Shown here: piece after piece, positions 21,587-30,270 of the stretch | Numbering within the stretch: position 1 is the stretch's first letter | Layout of the letters: each line of letters begins with the position of its first letter | Translations under genes and position numbers: made by a program | The notes under the pieces: generated by a model | What the model saw: only the letters and a program-made list of their open reading frames with translations | Databases searched by the model: none | What the model was told of the DNA's origin: nothing | From: Pseudomonas sp. PDM18 | GTDB taxonomy: Bacteria > Pseudomonadota > Gammaproteobacteria > Pseudomonadales > Pseudomonadaceae | Direction of reading: 5' to 3' | DNA length: 64,000 nt | Assembly: GCF_014852585.1 (NCBI RefSeq) | Contig: NZ_JACVBX010000002.1 | Coordinates: forward strand, 248,001 to 312,000

Positions 21587-21611
21587 GCCAACCTGAACAA
21601 GGATTGTTTCA

Positions 21612-22106
21612 GTGCGCACACCCGCTACCAGCTTGCTGTACCTCGCCCTTCTGTTGTTCCTTCCCCTGGCTCCTGTGGCCGCACTGGCCGACGAGTCTGC
21701 CCTGCAGGTTCACTGCCAAAACGAGTGGCCGAACGATGTCGAGATGCGCACCTTTTGCGTCAGCGAACAGCGCCAGGCGATGAAAGCTCTAGCCAAACTC
21801 AGTGGTCCGAATCGCCAGCGCTGTGAAGGCGAGTGGCTCCCGGATTTTCAGATGGCTTTGCACTGTACAAAGGAGCAGAACGCCTCCCAAGCGGTAGTCG
21901 CCAGTGCGCCAAATGATGAAATTTCCGCACGCTGTGCGCGTGAATGGCCGAGCGAATACGATATGCAGGAGCACTGCGCGAAGGAGCGCAGAGCCGCAAA
22001 GGGCAACATCGAGCGCAACTACTCGGGCGCCACCCGCAAAGCCTGTGAGCGGGAGTGGGGCACGGAATACGAGATGGTTGAGCACTGCATTGAGGAAAAG
22101 GAGTAA
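21612..22106 (+). CDS. Secreted protein with four CxxEW...M...C repeats
   Basis: A 164-residue protein with a signal peptide (LLYLALLLFLPLAPVAALA). The mature part has four copies of a short unit, C-x2-EW-x5-M-x3-C: CQNEWPNDVEMRTFC, CEGEWLPDFQMALHC, CAREWPSEYDMQEHC and CEREWGTEYEMVEHC. Each probably forms one disulfide-closed hairpin. GTG start with aagga about 10 bases upstream. It sits right after the repressor, a common place for lysogenic cargo genes expressed from the prophage. I do not recognise a function. Confidence 0.7.
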   Translation: MRTPATSLLYLALLLFLPLAPVAALADESALQVHCQNEWPNDVEMRTFCVSEQRQAMKALAKLSGPNRQRCEGEWLPDFQMALHCTKEQNASQAVVASAPNDEISARCAREWPSEYDMQEHCAKERRAAKGNIERNYSGATRKACEREWGTEYEMVEHCIEEKE

Positions 22107-22110
22107 CGAA

Positions 22111-22668
22111 ATGGCTTTCGACTACAAGAATGCATCGCCGGACGCCCTGAAGGCTGAGTACGACCGCATTGCGGCTGAGATTGGCGACGACCAGTTCTTC
22201 ACCAAGAAAGAGCTGAAACATCTACCCGAGGTGCTGGCGGCCGGCGAGCAGGTGTTGGCGTTCACTTCCGGCATGATGGATGGCAATACTTGGCTGATCA
22301 CTCTGACTGATCGCCGGGTGATCTTTCTAGATAAGGGCATGCTTTATGGACTCAAGCAAGCCGCCATCGAGCTCGACAAGATCAATGCCGTATCCGGCAA
22401 GACCGGCCTCCTGTTCGGCGACATCATGATCCAGGATGGTGGTAGCGAGCGGAAAATCAGCAACGTCTGGAAGAAAACGGTCACGGCCTTCACCAATAAG
22501 GTACGGGACGCTATGCACGCCAAGAAACAGCCAGCTGCTGTAATTGCGCCGGCAGCCGAAGACGACATGATTAGCAAGCTTGAGCGCCTTGCAGCACTGC
22601 GCGACAAGGGTGTGTTAACTCCGGAAGAGTTTGCCCAGCAGAAGGCGAAGATTCTGGACACTGTGTGA
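22111..22668 (+). CDS. Bacterial PH domain plus SHOCT domain protein
   Basis: A 185-residue protein. A PH-like domain covers about 45-125 (LAFTSGMMDGNTWLITLTDR, then RVIFLDKGMLYG). A C-terminal SHOCT helix pair is seen in ISKLERLAALRDKGVLTPEE, then FAQQKAKIL. A basic linker joins them. Proteins with this layout are common in prophages and their role is unclear. It starts 4 bases after the Cys-repeat gene, so the two are cotranscribed, and ends at a good terminator. Confidence 0.75.
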   Translation: MAFDYKNASPDALKAEYDRIAAEIGDDQFFTKKELKHLPEVLAAGEQVLAFTSGMMDGNTWLITLTDRRVIFLDKGMLYGLKQAAIELDKINAVSGKTGLLFGDIMIQDGGSERKISNVWKKTVTAFTNKVRDAMHAKKQPAAVIAPAAEDDMISKLERLAALRDKGVLTPEEFAQQKAKILDTV

Positions 22669-22690
22669 AAGCATGATCCGACATATAGGC

Positions 22691-22719
22691 AAAAAGCCCA
22701 GGCAAGCCTGGGTTTTTTT
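22691..22719 (+). terminator. Rho-independent terminator after the PH/SHOCT gene
   Basis: Stem agcccaggc / gcctgggtt around a short loop, flanked by five A and seven T. Confidence 0.85.
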
Positions 22720-22933
22720 GTGCCTGAAAATAGGACGAATCAGAGCTTGCGCTTTGAGAAACGTGCGTAGTTTCGGGAGTGGCCGCCCGTAGGAGGCGAT
22801 CTCGGAAACTCGCCGTCTTTTGCTAAGGGAGGCTGGTGGCACGCGGAAACGTGCAGAGAATGGGGGACTCCCGGGCGCAGTGGGCGGTGCATAACGCACC
22901 AGGCGCCCGTCACATGGAAATGGAGTACCTACG

Positions 22934-23050
22934 ATGGAAAAACTTACCCAGGCCGAACAATTCTTCGTGGACCTGCTGCGCCGTCTCAATGAGCAACAGC
23001 AACAGGACCTGAAGAGGTTTATGGAGGCGTTCGCGCAGTCGGGGAGGTGA
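22934..23050 (+). CDS. Small 38-residue protein, prophage-borne
   Basis: The frame ATG...TGA encodes MEKLTQAEQFFVDLLRRLN then EQQQQDLKRFMEAFAQSGR. It is predicted as one or two amphipathic helices. A ggaaatgga purine-rich stretch precedes the ATG by about 9 bases. Its helix-favouring composition and GC-rich codons fit a real gene, but the length makes it uncertain. No function recognised. Confidence 0.5.
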   Translation: MEKLTQAEQFFVDLLRRLNEQQQQDLKRFMEAFAQSGR

Positions 23051-23059
23051 TCGCACAGA

Positions 23060-23711
23060 TTATTCGCTGATCTCTTTTTTCTCAGGCAAAACCAGTACTG
23101 AGAGGGCCCGAGCTACTTGGCTCGGGTCGATGTTTAATGCCATGGCTATCAATATTCTTCGCTCTGAGCTATCCGGTTTGTTTAGGAGTGATACTGCTTT
23201 CATTGCATCTAGATATCCGATGATTTTGGATATGGCACGTTTTATCTCTACTATTGCCTCGTCTGCGCTGCAGATATCCTTCGTGCTAATCTTGTTTCCT
23301 TTGTCAAGCCTGTTTGCTGAGATAATCATCTCTCGAGCTTTGTTGATTACCTCTTTCCCTTCAATTTTGTGGGCTAACTCGTTTCTTAGCTTATTAAGAC
23401 GGTCGATGGCGTCCCATATTTTATTGTCAGGAAGTTTTATGTCGGGCAAGTGATTCCCATATATCGCGCTTGCAATTTTAAGCTTCGCGTTGAACTGAAG
23501 TTGTATCTTTTGGAGAGGTAACGGGTCTCGGCAGTGTGCAATGATTATTTGATCGAGTAATTCTTCGCAGAAAAGGTGTCCCTTCAGTACTGCGGAAATT
23601 GAGTCTTGCATCGTAAATATGCTTTTGCAGTCTGTTTACGTCCAGCCCTAAATCTGCTAGTGCTGCTTTATATTTCTCGTCACGTTCAAAATTGGTTTGA
23701 GGCTCGTCCAT
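23060..23711 (-). CDS. HEPN-like protein, possibly frameshifted near its start
   Basis: The main frame (start 23,611) encodes 183 residues, mostly helical, with a HEPN-type R-x4-H motif, RNELAH, at 76-81. HEPN proteins are often RNases in toxin or phage-defence roles; I infer that only weakly here. The ATG at 23,611 has no ribosome site. A second frame starts at 23,711 (MDEPQTNFERDEKYKAALAD) with a better site and overlaps it. Removing one base in the A-run at 23,623-23,626 would join the two into a protein of about 210 residues. Base composition is clearly more AT-rich than the neighbours, so recent transfer is likely. Confidence 0.55.
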
Positions 23712-23783
23712 GGTCGGTTTCCATATTGGCTTACTAGTGCTGAGCTGGTTAAGTTATCAGCTTGCCGCCGAAGCAAGGCTTGG

Positions 23784-24554
23784 TTACCGGGATGGTTGAT
23801 GTGCAAGGTAGAGATTGTCTTCTGGTAGTAATTCCTTGCAAAACGTCTCGCTCGTATTCAGCTGCGGGCTCTTGGTATCCGTAGAGTCTACTTCTCCTGG
23901 ATTTATTTCCGTGGCTGTAGATTCAGAAGAGAAAAAGGTATTTGGATGTTTGGCTAAATATAGTTGGATGCGTTGAGCTAAACGATATCGCGCGAAGTCG
24001 TTGGCAAGCACTAATCCTGAAAGTGTCATCACTGCTAACATCACGGACCCTGCCAGGAAGTTGATAGGAGAGGGCTTTACCCATAGGGTGATGGCAAGAA
24101 GCAACCCAATTATAAAAAGGGCTCCGCCTGAGATAAGCCCGTACCAAGCACTTATTTTGTCGCCAAGGTCAAATTTTATTTTTGGTTCTGTTTCCTCTGG
24201 GGAGGTATGTAGGTATCGGGCAATGCGGCGAATTTGTGCCATGTCCCAGTATCCTAAAGTGACGAGAGTGATAAGTGCCTCGGCCTTCAGCGTACTGGCC
24301 CGAACCCCGGAAGCGATTCGAAATGCTTCGAGTTTAATGGCTTGGTCCAGGTATCGAGCAAATGCATCCTCTCCCTTAATGCTCTCTCGGAGAGATTGCA
24401 ATCGACGATGACGCTTTTCAACGAAGTGTTTGTCATGGAAGTCGAATACCTTGCCAATCATGGCTAGGCCTCTAATCAAAAACACGACGACACCGATTGC
24501 GATGGCCGATATGGCTTGGCTGCTATTTAAAGCGGCTAGAACCTCTTGAAGCAT
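23784..24554 (-). CDS. Membrane protein of unknown function, low GC
   Basis: A 256-residue protein with an N-terminal membrane helix (about 14-34), a long charged cytoplasmic helical segment (about 36-130), two more membrane helices (about 138-160 and 166-185) and a polar C-terminal tail of about 60 residues. No catalytic motif is visible. It is AT-rich like the HEPN-like gene 72 bases downstream on the same strand, and the pair lies just after tail gene D, a usual place for phage cargo. Function unknown. Confidence 0.65.
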   Translation of the reverse strand: MLQEVLAALNSSQAISAIAIGVVVFLIRGLAMIGKVFDFHDKHFVEKRHRRLQSLRESIKGEDAFARYLDQAIKLEAFRIASGVRASTLKAEALITLVTLGYWDMAQIRRIARYLHTSPEETEPKIKFDLGDKISAWYGLISGGALFIIGLLLAITLWVKPSPINFLAGSVMLAVMTLSGLVLANDFARYRLAQRIQLYLAKHPNTFFSSESTATEINPGEVDSTDTKSPQLNTSETFCKELLPEDNLYLAHQPSR

Positions 24555-24626
24555 GGGGATGTCCTTTCCTGTGGCTCTTTCCGGCAGTGTGCCACCAGTC
24601 CTGCCCAGTCTCCAGCGAAGGAGGCT

Positions 24627-25880
24627 TTACCGTGCCTGCAGCCGCTTCCACTCACGATCCACAGCGCGCTTCGCTGTCGCCTTGCTAGCGTAGAGGTGGT
24701 GCAGGCGCCGCGGCCGGGTCTGGTCGCCAGCGGTGATCGTGTGTTGTTTGCCGGTCTTCTCGTCGCGGTACCAGGCGAGGATGCCGGTGTAGTTCGCAGA
24801 CTCTTCGGCCAGCTCAGCGACGTCGTCGCCATCGGGCAGCTTCGATTCAAGGTCGAGACTGGTGGTGAAGCTCTCCGGCGTGAACGAGTGCCGCAGGTTG
24901 CCGCCAAGCCAGACGATGGCAGCGATTTCCGCCTTGATGCCGGCAAGGGTATAGGTCTGGTCCGGGAGTAGCTCCGGGCGGCCTTTGGCGAGCGTGTAAG
25001 ACAGAGTCGCGGTGCCGCGCTGCAGGCGCTTCCACTCGGCGCGCGCGGCGCGAATGGCGCTCTCCTGGTCGGCGTAGGTGTGGCGCAGCTCCTTGATGTT
25101 CTCGCCGCCCCCGGCAATGGCCTCTTTCTTCTCGGCGCTGTTGACCTCGTAGTAGTACGCCTTCACTCCGGTATAGGCGTCGCGGTCGGCTTCCAGGTAG
25201 CGGTGCTGGTCGCCATCCTGGCGGGTCAGGACGACATGCGGCAGGGCCAGGCCGCTGGCGGTGGTGCTCTTGCCGGTGGGCATGAACAGCAGTCGGCCGG
25301 CCTTCACCGTGGCGATGGCGTCATGCTCGCCGCCCAGACGGGCGAGCAAGTTGGCGTCGGACTCGTTGGCCTGGTCCAGGTGCAGCAGCTCGACGGCGCC
25401 CAGGGCGGCGCTGATGACGGCGGTGAGGCCGTGCGCGGAAGCGATGGCCTGCACCACGGCGCCCAGGGTGGTGGTGTCCCAGCTGCGTTCGCGCTTCTTC
25501 TTCAGCTCGCCGCGCAGGTCAACGCTTCGCCCGCGGATGCTGAGCACGTCCGGCGCGCCGCTGTGCTCGGTCTCGTCCACGGTGTAGCTGCCTTTCTCGA
25601 CGAGCCCGGTGTCGCTCCAGCCCAGCGACAGCTGCACCGTGGCCCCGCGCGAAGGAATGGCGAGCAGCCCGTCATGGTCGCTGAGCGTGATTTCCAGCTG
25701 GTCCGCCTCGATGCCGCGGTTGTCAGTGAGGTCGATGCTGACCAGGCGTTGCACCACCGCGGCGGTGATGTCCTCGCCGTTCACCAGGACTCGGCAGATG
25801 GGGCGCGGATAGCTGTTCGCCTCGCGAAAGCTCGCGGCTGCGCTGCCGAGGTATTCGTTGGCCAGGTCGAGCAGGCTCAC
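24627..25880 (-). CDS. D: Phage late control protein D (tail hub-like)
   Basis: A 417-residue gpD homologue of P2, the tail hub protein that resembles gp27 of T4. Typical stretches are ICRVLVNGEDITAAVVQRLV and DLTDNRGIEADQLEITLSD at the N terminus, and the late FTTSLDLESKLP. GTG start overlapping the gpU stop. Length is normal for the family and I see no interruption. It is the last conserved tail gene in the remnant. Confidence 0.9.
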   Translation of the reverse strand: MSLLDLANEYLGSAAASFREANSYPRPICRVLVNGEDITAAVVQRLVSIDLTDNRGIEADQLEITLSDHDGLLAIPSRGATVQLSLGWSDTGLVEKGSYTVDETEHSGAPDVLSIRGRSVDLRGELKKKRERSWDTTTLGAVVQAIASAHGLTAVISAALGAVELLHLDQANESDANLLARLGGEHDAIATVKAGRLLFMPTGKSTTASGLALPHVVLTRQDGDQHRYLEADRDAYTGVKAYYYEVNSAEKKEAIAGGGENIKELRHTYADQESAIRAARAEWKRLQRGTATLSYTLAKGRPELLPDQTYTLAGIKAEIAAIVWLGGNLRHSFTPESFTTSLDLESKLPDGDDVAELAEESANYTGILAWYRDEKTGKQHTITAGDQTRPRRLHHLYASKATAKRAVDREWKRLQAR

Positions 25881-26320
25881 AGGATTTGCCTCAGGATGTT
25901 CCCGGCACTGCTGATGGCGCTGCCGAGCAGGTCGACGCGGCCGTCGTCGATACGCTTGAGCGATAGGCTGAACTCGATACGGCGTGCGGCCCCGTCAGCG
26001 AAAAAGAGGGTGCGCCCCTCGCTCAGGCTCTCGATGACCCAGACGCCGTAAATACGGCCGGTGCCCTCGATCAGCGGGTAAGCCTTGCCTGTGTCGGCCA
26101 TGGTGCGCAGCGTGTCCAGGCTGAGCACGGTACCGGCCAGGGCCGGCAGCAGCACGCCCTGCAGCGTGATGGTTTCGTCGCCGCGGCCGAGGTACTGGCG
26201 GGCGGGGTTGGTGCCGATGCGGCTGGTGCTGCCGTGGCGCCATTCAGTCTGGCGCTGGAAGTCCTGATAGGCGGCTGTCTCCAGGCCGAACACGAACATG
26301 CCGAATGCCATTAATGCCAT
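25877..26320 (-). CDS. U: Phage tail protein U
   Basis: A 147-residue gpU-type tail terminator. It begins MALMAFGMFVFGLETAAYQD; the second ATG three codons in is also possible. YLGRGDETITLQGVLLP and FADGAARRIEFSLSLKRID are family segments. Overlaps gene D by four bases and follows gene T by four. Confidence 0.88.
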   Translation of the reverse strand: MALMAFGMFVFGLETAAYQDFQRQTEWRHGSTSRIGTNPARQYLGRGDETITLQGVLLPALAGTVLSLDTLRTMADTGKAYPLIEGTGRIYGVWVIESLSEGRTLFFADGAARRIEFSLSLKRIDDGRVDLLGSAISSAGNILRQIL

Positions 26321-26324
26321 GGGT

Positions 26325-28910
26325 TCAATCCTGATCGGTGATGCGGCTGCGGGCGTTGACCTGGCGGCGGCTGTCGAGCCTGGCCACCTCGGCGGCGACC
26401 AGCCGCGCGAGCTGCTGCTCGTTCATGCCGGGCGCGGCCTGCACCTGGATGATGATTGGCGCCGGCTGCGCCGCTGCGGTTGCAGGCGCCCCTGCAGGTG
26501 CCAGTGGCGGCCGGGTATCCAGCGCCATCGCCGTGCCGGCGGCGCCGATGGTCAGCGCGCCGGCGGTGGTCAGTTGCTTGGCCAGATCGAGCACCGCCGA
26601 CAGCGGCCCTTTCTGGCCATCCGTCAGGCCCTGCTCCAGGCCGGCCATGGTGAAGCCGCCCAGCTCGGCGAAGACGCGCGACGGCGAGTGGATCCCCAGC
26701 TTTTCCTTGAACCAACCGACGGTGCTGTCACCCACCTCGCTGATGGCGGTTTTCACGTCGCCCAGCTTGTTGCGGATGCCAGTCACCAGGCCGTCCAGGA
26801 GCATGCTGCCGAAGTCGGAGAACTTGCTCGGCAGCTCGACGCCGAAGTAGCTCATCACCGCTGCGAAGGCACGGTAGAACAGACCGATGGGGCTGAAGTC
26901 GATGATCAGTTTGGCGATCCCGGTGAGCCCGCCGTTGAAGCCTGCCTTCACTTCCTCCCACAGGCCCAGGAAGAACGCCTTGATGGGCTCCCAGTACGTG
27001 TAGATGAGATAGGCGGCGGTAGCGATGGCCATCACTGCCAGGCCGATGGGGTTGAGCATCAGCGCGCGGCCGATCAGCAGCACGCCGCGCAGCACCAGGG
27101 GCAGCGCATTGCGCCCGAGGTTTAATAGCGTGCCGATCAGCCCGGCGCCTTTGAGCCCGAACAGCGTCAGGCCGTAGCGCACCATGGCGAACGGCCCCAG
27201 GAAGCTGGCCATGGCCAGGGTGACGGCGCCGAAGCCAGCAGCCAGCGCGGCGACTCCGGCCACGATGCGCAGAATCTGGCCGGTGAGTTCGGGGTTGGTC
27301 TGGACCCAGGCGGCGACCTTGCCGAGCACCCGATTGAAGCTCTCGACAAGGCTGATGATGGTGGGCCGCAAGGTCTCGCCCATGCTCGCGGCGAGGTTGA
27401 AAGTGCGGTTCTTCGCCATCTGCAGACGTGCGGACAGGGCTTCGGCGCGGATGTCCGCCTCGCGCTGCATGGAGCCCTTGCCGGCTTCGGAGTTGGCCAA
27501 CTGCAGCTGCCGGCGGTACTCGCCCAGGTTGTTGGCCAGCTTCGCGGCGTCGTCGCCGAACTCCTTGCCGAAGAGCTGGGTGGTGACGCTGAGCTGCTCG
27601 GCCTTGGGCAGTTTCTTGATGGTCGCCAGCACCATCTGCAGGGTGGCGGTGGAGTTCTTTGCCATGCCCTGCTGGATGGCGTCAGCCTCAAGACCGAGGG
27701 CCTTCAGACCTTTCTGAAAGCGCTTCGGCTGCTCATTGGCGATGGCCAGCTCGCGAATCATGGCATTGGTCGCGGTGGCGGCAACCTCGGCGGACGAGCC
27801 CAGGCTCAGGAACGTGGAGCCGAGTGCGGCCGCGTCCTTGAAGCTCATGCCGACAGAGGTAGTGATGCCGGCGGTGCGCTGGAGCACGTCGATGATGTCG
27901 TTGCCCTTGGACTGCGCGTTGTCGTCCAGGTAGTTGATGGCGTCGCCCAGCTCGCCCACGTTCTTGATGGGCAGCTTGTACAGGTTGGCGATGCGCGCTA
28001 GGTTCTCGCCGATCTCGTCGGCCGGCAGCTCGAACGCGGTCGCGGCATTGGCCGCGGTTTCGGCGAAAATGAGCAGGTTGTCCTTGCCCTGGATGCCCAT
28101 GCGCGCGCCGCCTTCGACCAGCGCCGCAATCTCAGTGGTGGCCATGGGGATTCGCTCGGCCATGGCCTTGATGGCGCTCCCCATCTCGTAATAGGTCGAG
28201 GTGAGTTTGCCGTTGTCGTCGCGCGCGCCGTCCACCTGCTTGGCCACGCCAAGCATGGCGTCCTCGAAGTCGATGTAGCTGTTGACAGTGCTCAGGACCG
28301 GGGCGCCCATTGCTGTGCCGGCAGCCGCTGCGCCGGCGCCATTGGCGGCCATGCTGCCGGCCAGTGCCTGGGACTTCTCGAAGGTCTCTTTGGCTGCGGC
28401 CGCGCGCCGCTGTTGCACGGCCAGGCGCTTGAGCTTGGCTTCCTGGGTGCCGATGGCCTGGTTGGCCTGGGCGATGCGCTGACGCAGCTCGTTCTCGCGC
28501 TGGCCGAGGTTGTTGGTGCTGACTCCGGCCTTGCCCATCTGCCCCACCAGGCGCTGCAATTCTGCGCGCTGCTCGCCATGCTTGGCCTTGAGCTTGTCGA
28601 CCTGGGCGGCTGCCGCGGCGAACGACTTCTGGAACCGCGCCGACGGGGCGTCCATCCCCTGGAGTTCCTCGCGCAGCCCGCGTAGGCGCTGCTGGGCGCC
28701 GGCGAGCTTCTCGGAGGTCTGGCGGACGGCCTCGCGCTGGGTGCGCAGGCTGCTGATGTCCTTCTGCTGCGCCTGCAGGGCCTTGAGCTGGTCGCGCGAC
28801 TCCTTGAGAGCGCGGCCCAGCCCGGTGCTGCTGTTGGTGACGGCGCGGATGGGGGCCGTGGCGCGGTCGATGGCCTGAAGGATGACTTCGAGCTTCAGGT
28901 TATTGGCCAT
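26325..28910 (-). CDS. T: Phage tail tape measure protein T
   Basis: An 861-residue TP901-type tape measure protein. The N-terminal third is coiled-coil rich. SYIDFEDAMLGVAKQVDGAR near 210 is the TP901 domain start, several hydrophobic segments lie at about 555-660, and there is a long Ala/Pro-rich tail. It sets tail length in P2-like phages. Its start overlaps the E' stop by 11 bases. Confidence 0.9.
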   Translation of the reverse strand: MANNLKLEVILQAIDRATAPIRAVTNSSTGLGRALKESRDQLKALQAQQKDISSLRTQREAVRQTSEKLAGAQQRLRGLREELQGMDAPSARFQKSFAAAAAQVDKLKAKHGEQRAELQRLVGQMGKAGVSTNNLGQRENELRQRIAQANQAIGTQEAKLKRLAVQQRRAAAAKETFEKSQALAGSMAANGAGAAAAGTAMGAPVLSTVNSYIDFEDAMLGVAKQVDGARDDNGKLTSTYYEMGSAIKAMAERIPMATTEIAALVEGGARMGIQGKDNLLIFAETAANAATAFELPADEIGENLARIANLYKLPIKNVGELGDAINYLDDNAQSKGNDIIDVLQRTAGITTSVGMSFKDAAALGSTFLSLGSSAEVAATATNAMIRELAIANEQPKRFQKGLKALGLEADAIQQGMAKNSTATLQMVLATIKKLPKAEQLSVTTQLFGKEFGDDAAKLANNLGEYRRQLQLANSEAGKGSMQREADIRAEALSARLQMAKNRTFNLAASMGETLRPTIISLVESFNRVLGKVAAWVQTNPELTGQILRIVAGVAALAAGFGAVTLAMASFLGPFAMVRYGLTLFGLKGAGLIGTLLNLGRNALPLVLRGVLLIGRALMLNPIGLAVMAIATAAYLIYTYWEPIKAFFLGLWEEVKAGFNGGLTGIAKLIIDFSPIGLFYRAFAAVMSYFGVELPSKFSDFGSMLLDGLVTGIRNKLGDVKTAISEVGDSTVGWFKEKLGIHSPSRVFAELGGFTMAGLEQGLTDGQKGPLSAVLDLAKQLTTAGALTIGAAGTAMALDTRPPLAPAGAPATAAAQPAPIIIQVQAAPGMNEQQLARLVAAEVARLDSRRQVNARSRITDQD

Positions 28911-29022
28911 TGCCTTGCTCCCAGCGCGTTCTGGCCCGCTCCCGCCATTCGTTCAGTTCAGAGAGGTCCAGCGGGTCCATGTCCGCTGGGGTCCAGTGGA
29001 ATACCAGGGCGATATCCGCCAT
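28900..29022 (-). CDS. GpE-family protein E' (frameshift partner of E)
   Basis: A 40-codon frame, MADIALVFHWTPADMDPL then DLSELNEWRERARTRWEQGNG, matching the P2 E' tail chaperone part. It lies in the -1 frame relative to gene E. The likely product is an E-E' fusion made by -1 ribosomal frameshifting; whether the ATG at 29,022 is used alone is unknown. It overlaps the start of the tape measure gene by 11 bases. Confidence 0.8.
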   Translation of the reverse strand: MADIALVFHWTPADMDPLDLSELNEWRERARTRWEQGNGQ

Positions 29023-29030
29023 GGCGTCCT

Positions 29031-29357
29031 CTACGCAGCGAGGGATGCCTCCTTCGCCGACCTCTGCAGCAAAAAACCGGATACCGCGACGCCGCAGGCG
29101 AGCAGGTCGGCCGGGTCCATCGCGCTGACCTCCTGGGTGGTCAGGCTGGGGCTGGTGATGCGCGGCAGCACCTTGCTGAGCGCCTGCACGTCCATCTGCA
29201 TGAGATCGAGCAGGGAGACGCCGCGCAGCTCGCCGCTGGCCGGCTTGCGCAGGGTCAGGGAGTCGATGGTGTTGGTGCCGCGGGTGAACGGCTTGTCGAG
29301 GGTGACGACCGCCTCGTTGGGGTTGGCGGCTTGGGTGATTTCTTCGGTGCTTTCCAT
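29031..29357 (-). CDS. E: Phage tail assembly chaperone E
   Basis: A 108-residue protein of the P2 gpE family: DSLTLRKPASGELRGVSLLD, then MDPADLLACGVAVSGFLLQ. Tail chaperones hold the tape measure protein during tail assembly. A T TTT TTG slippery heptamer near the 3' end (29,070-29,076) lets ribosomes shift into the E' frame. Zero-frame translation ends 10 codons or so past the slip site. Confidence 0.85.
   Translation of the reverse strand: MESTEEITQAANPNEAVVTLDKPFTRGTNTIDSLTLRKPASGELRGVSLLDLMQMDVQALSKVLPRITSPSLTTQEVSAMDPADLLACGVAVSGFLLQRSAKEASLAA
29070..29076 (-). promoter_or_regulatory. Slippery heptamer for -1 frameshifting (T TTT TTG)
   Basis: In the E frame the codons are GGT TTT TTG CTG, giving the heptamer T TTT TTG in the correct phase. 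After a -1 slip the reading continues GCT GCA GAG and stays open through ATGGCGGATATC of E'. The same kind of T6G site is known for P2 E/E'. Confidence 0.8.
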
Positions 29358-29431
29358 GGTGCGGCTCCTTGGTTGGATAGGTTCGGCGGGCTGCGAGCTG
29401 GGCTCCGGTACCGCCGCTTTCTGGGAAGGGG

Positions 29432-29986
29432 TCAGAGGCCGATGGCCTTGCGGTGGGCCGCGAGCAGGTCCTCGCCGTCCACGATGAAGATCATGTTGAG
29501 CAGGTCGATTTCGGTGATGGTGTCGCCGTCCACGGTGAGCTTGTAGTAGGTCAGCGCGGTGGTGATCTTGTGCTCGGTGTCCTCGCCCGGGGTGGCCTCG
29601 CCGAAGTCGATTTCTTCATGCCGGCCACGGGTGACGATTTCGACGGCGCTTACGTTGCCGGTGCTGTCGTCCTGGACAGAGCCGGCAAAGCGCAGCATCA
29701 CGCCATCAGCGCGCACGGCGCCGAACTGGCGCAGGGCGATCAGGCCGTAGCCGCCAAGGGTCCACTCCAGTTGCAGGCCGTCATCGCTGTGGCCCATGTC
29801 GACCTTTACCGGGCCATCCATGCCGCCGGCGCGGAATTGCTCCATCTTGCGGGCGAGCTTGGGCGGGGTGCCGCCCGCGGTGTTGGTGCGGCTGGCGGTC
29901 GGACCATTGACGCCCAGCAGGATGGCTTCGCCTTCGGCCTCGTCGACCTCGATGATGTTGATCTTCTTGAGGAAGGAGTTGGAATG
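29432..29986 (-). pseudogene. FII: Major tail tube protein FII, 5'-truncated
   Basis: The frame keeps FII features: PKLARKMEQFRAGGMDGPVK, VEIVTRGRHEEIDFGEA and the C terminus HRKAIGL. It stays open upstream past the internal Met at 29,845 (NSFLKKINIIEV), but no start codon follows before similarity passes abruptly to a terminase fragment on the opposite strand at about 29,986-29,992. The N terminus was therefore lost in a deletion. Translation from the Met at 29,845 would give only 137 residues. Confidence 0.75.
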
Positions 29987-29988
29987 CT

Positions 29989-30270
29989 GGATACAGCCCC
30001 GAGGTCAAGACGCGCCTGGTGATGAAGGCGTGGGACGTGGTGAGCAAGGGCCGGCTGGAGTTCGACGCGGGCTGGACCGACGTCGCCCAGTCGCTCATGG
30101 CCATCCGCAAGACCGTCACCCCGGGCGGGCGTCAGTTCACCTACACCGCCGGCCGCAACGACAACACCGGCCACGCCGACCTGGCATGGGCGCTATTCCA
30201 CGCACTGCACAACGAGCCGCTTGAGGGCCAGACCACGGCCAATACCGGCATCATGGAGATTTTCTCATGA
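29989..30270 (+). pseudogene. Phage terminase large subunit P, C-terminal fragment
   Basis: 94 codons ending at 30,270 with the C-terminal pattern of P2 gpP: GYSPEVKTRLVMKAWDVVSK, GRLEFDAGWTD and NTGHADLAWALFHALHNEPL. The ATPase part and the nuclease front are missing. In P2-like genomes P and the tail genes are on opposite strands about 15 kb apart, so head, lysis, baseplate and fibre genes have been deleted between this fragment and FII. Confidence 0.85.
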
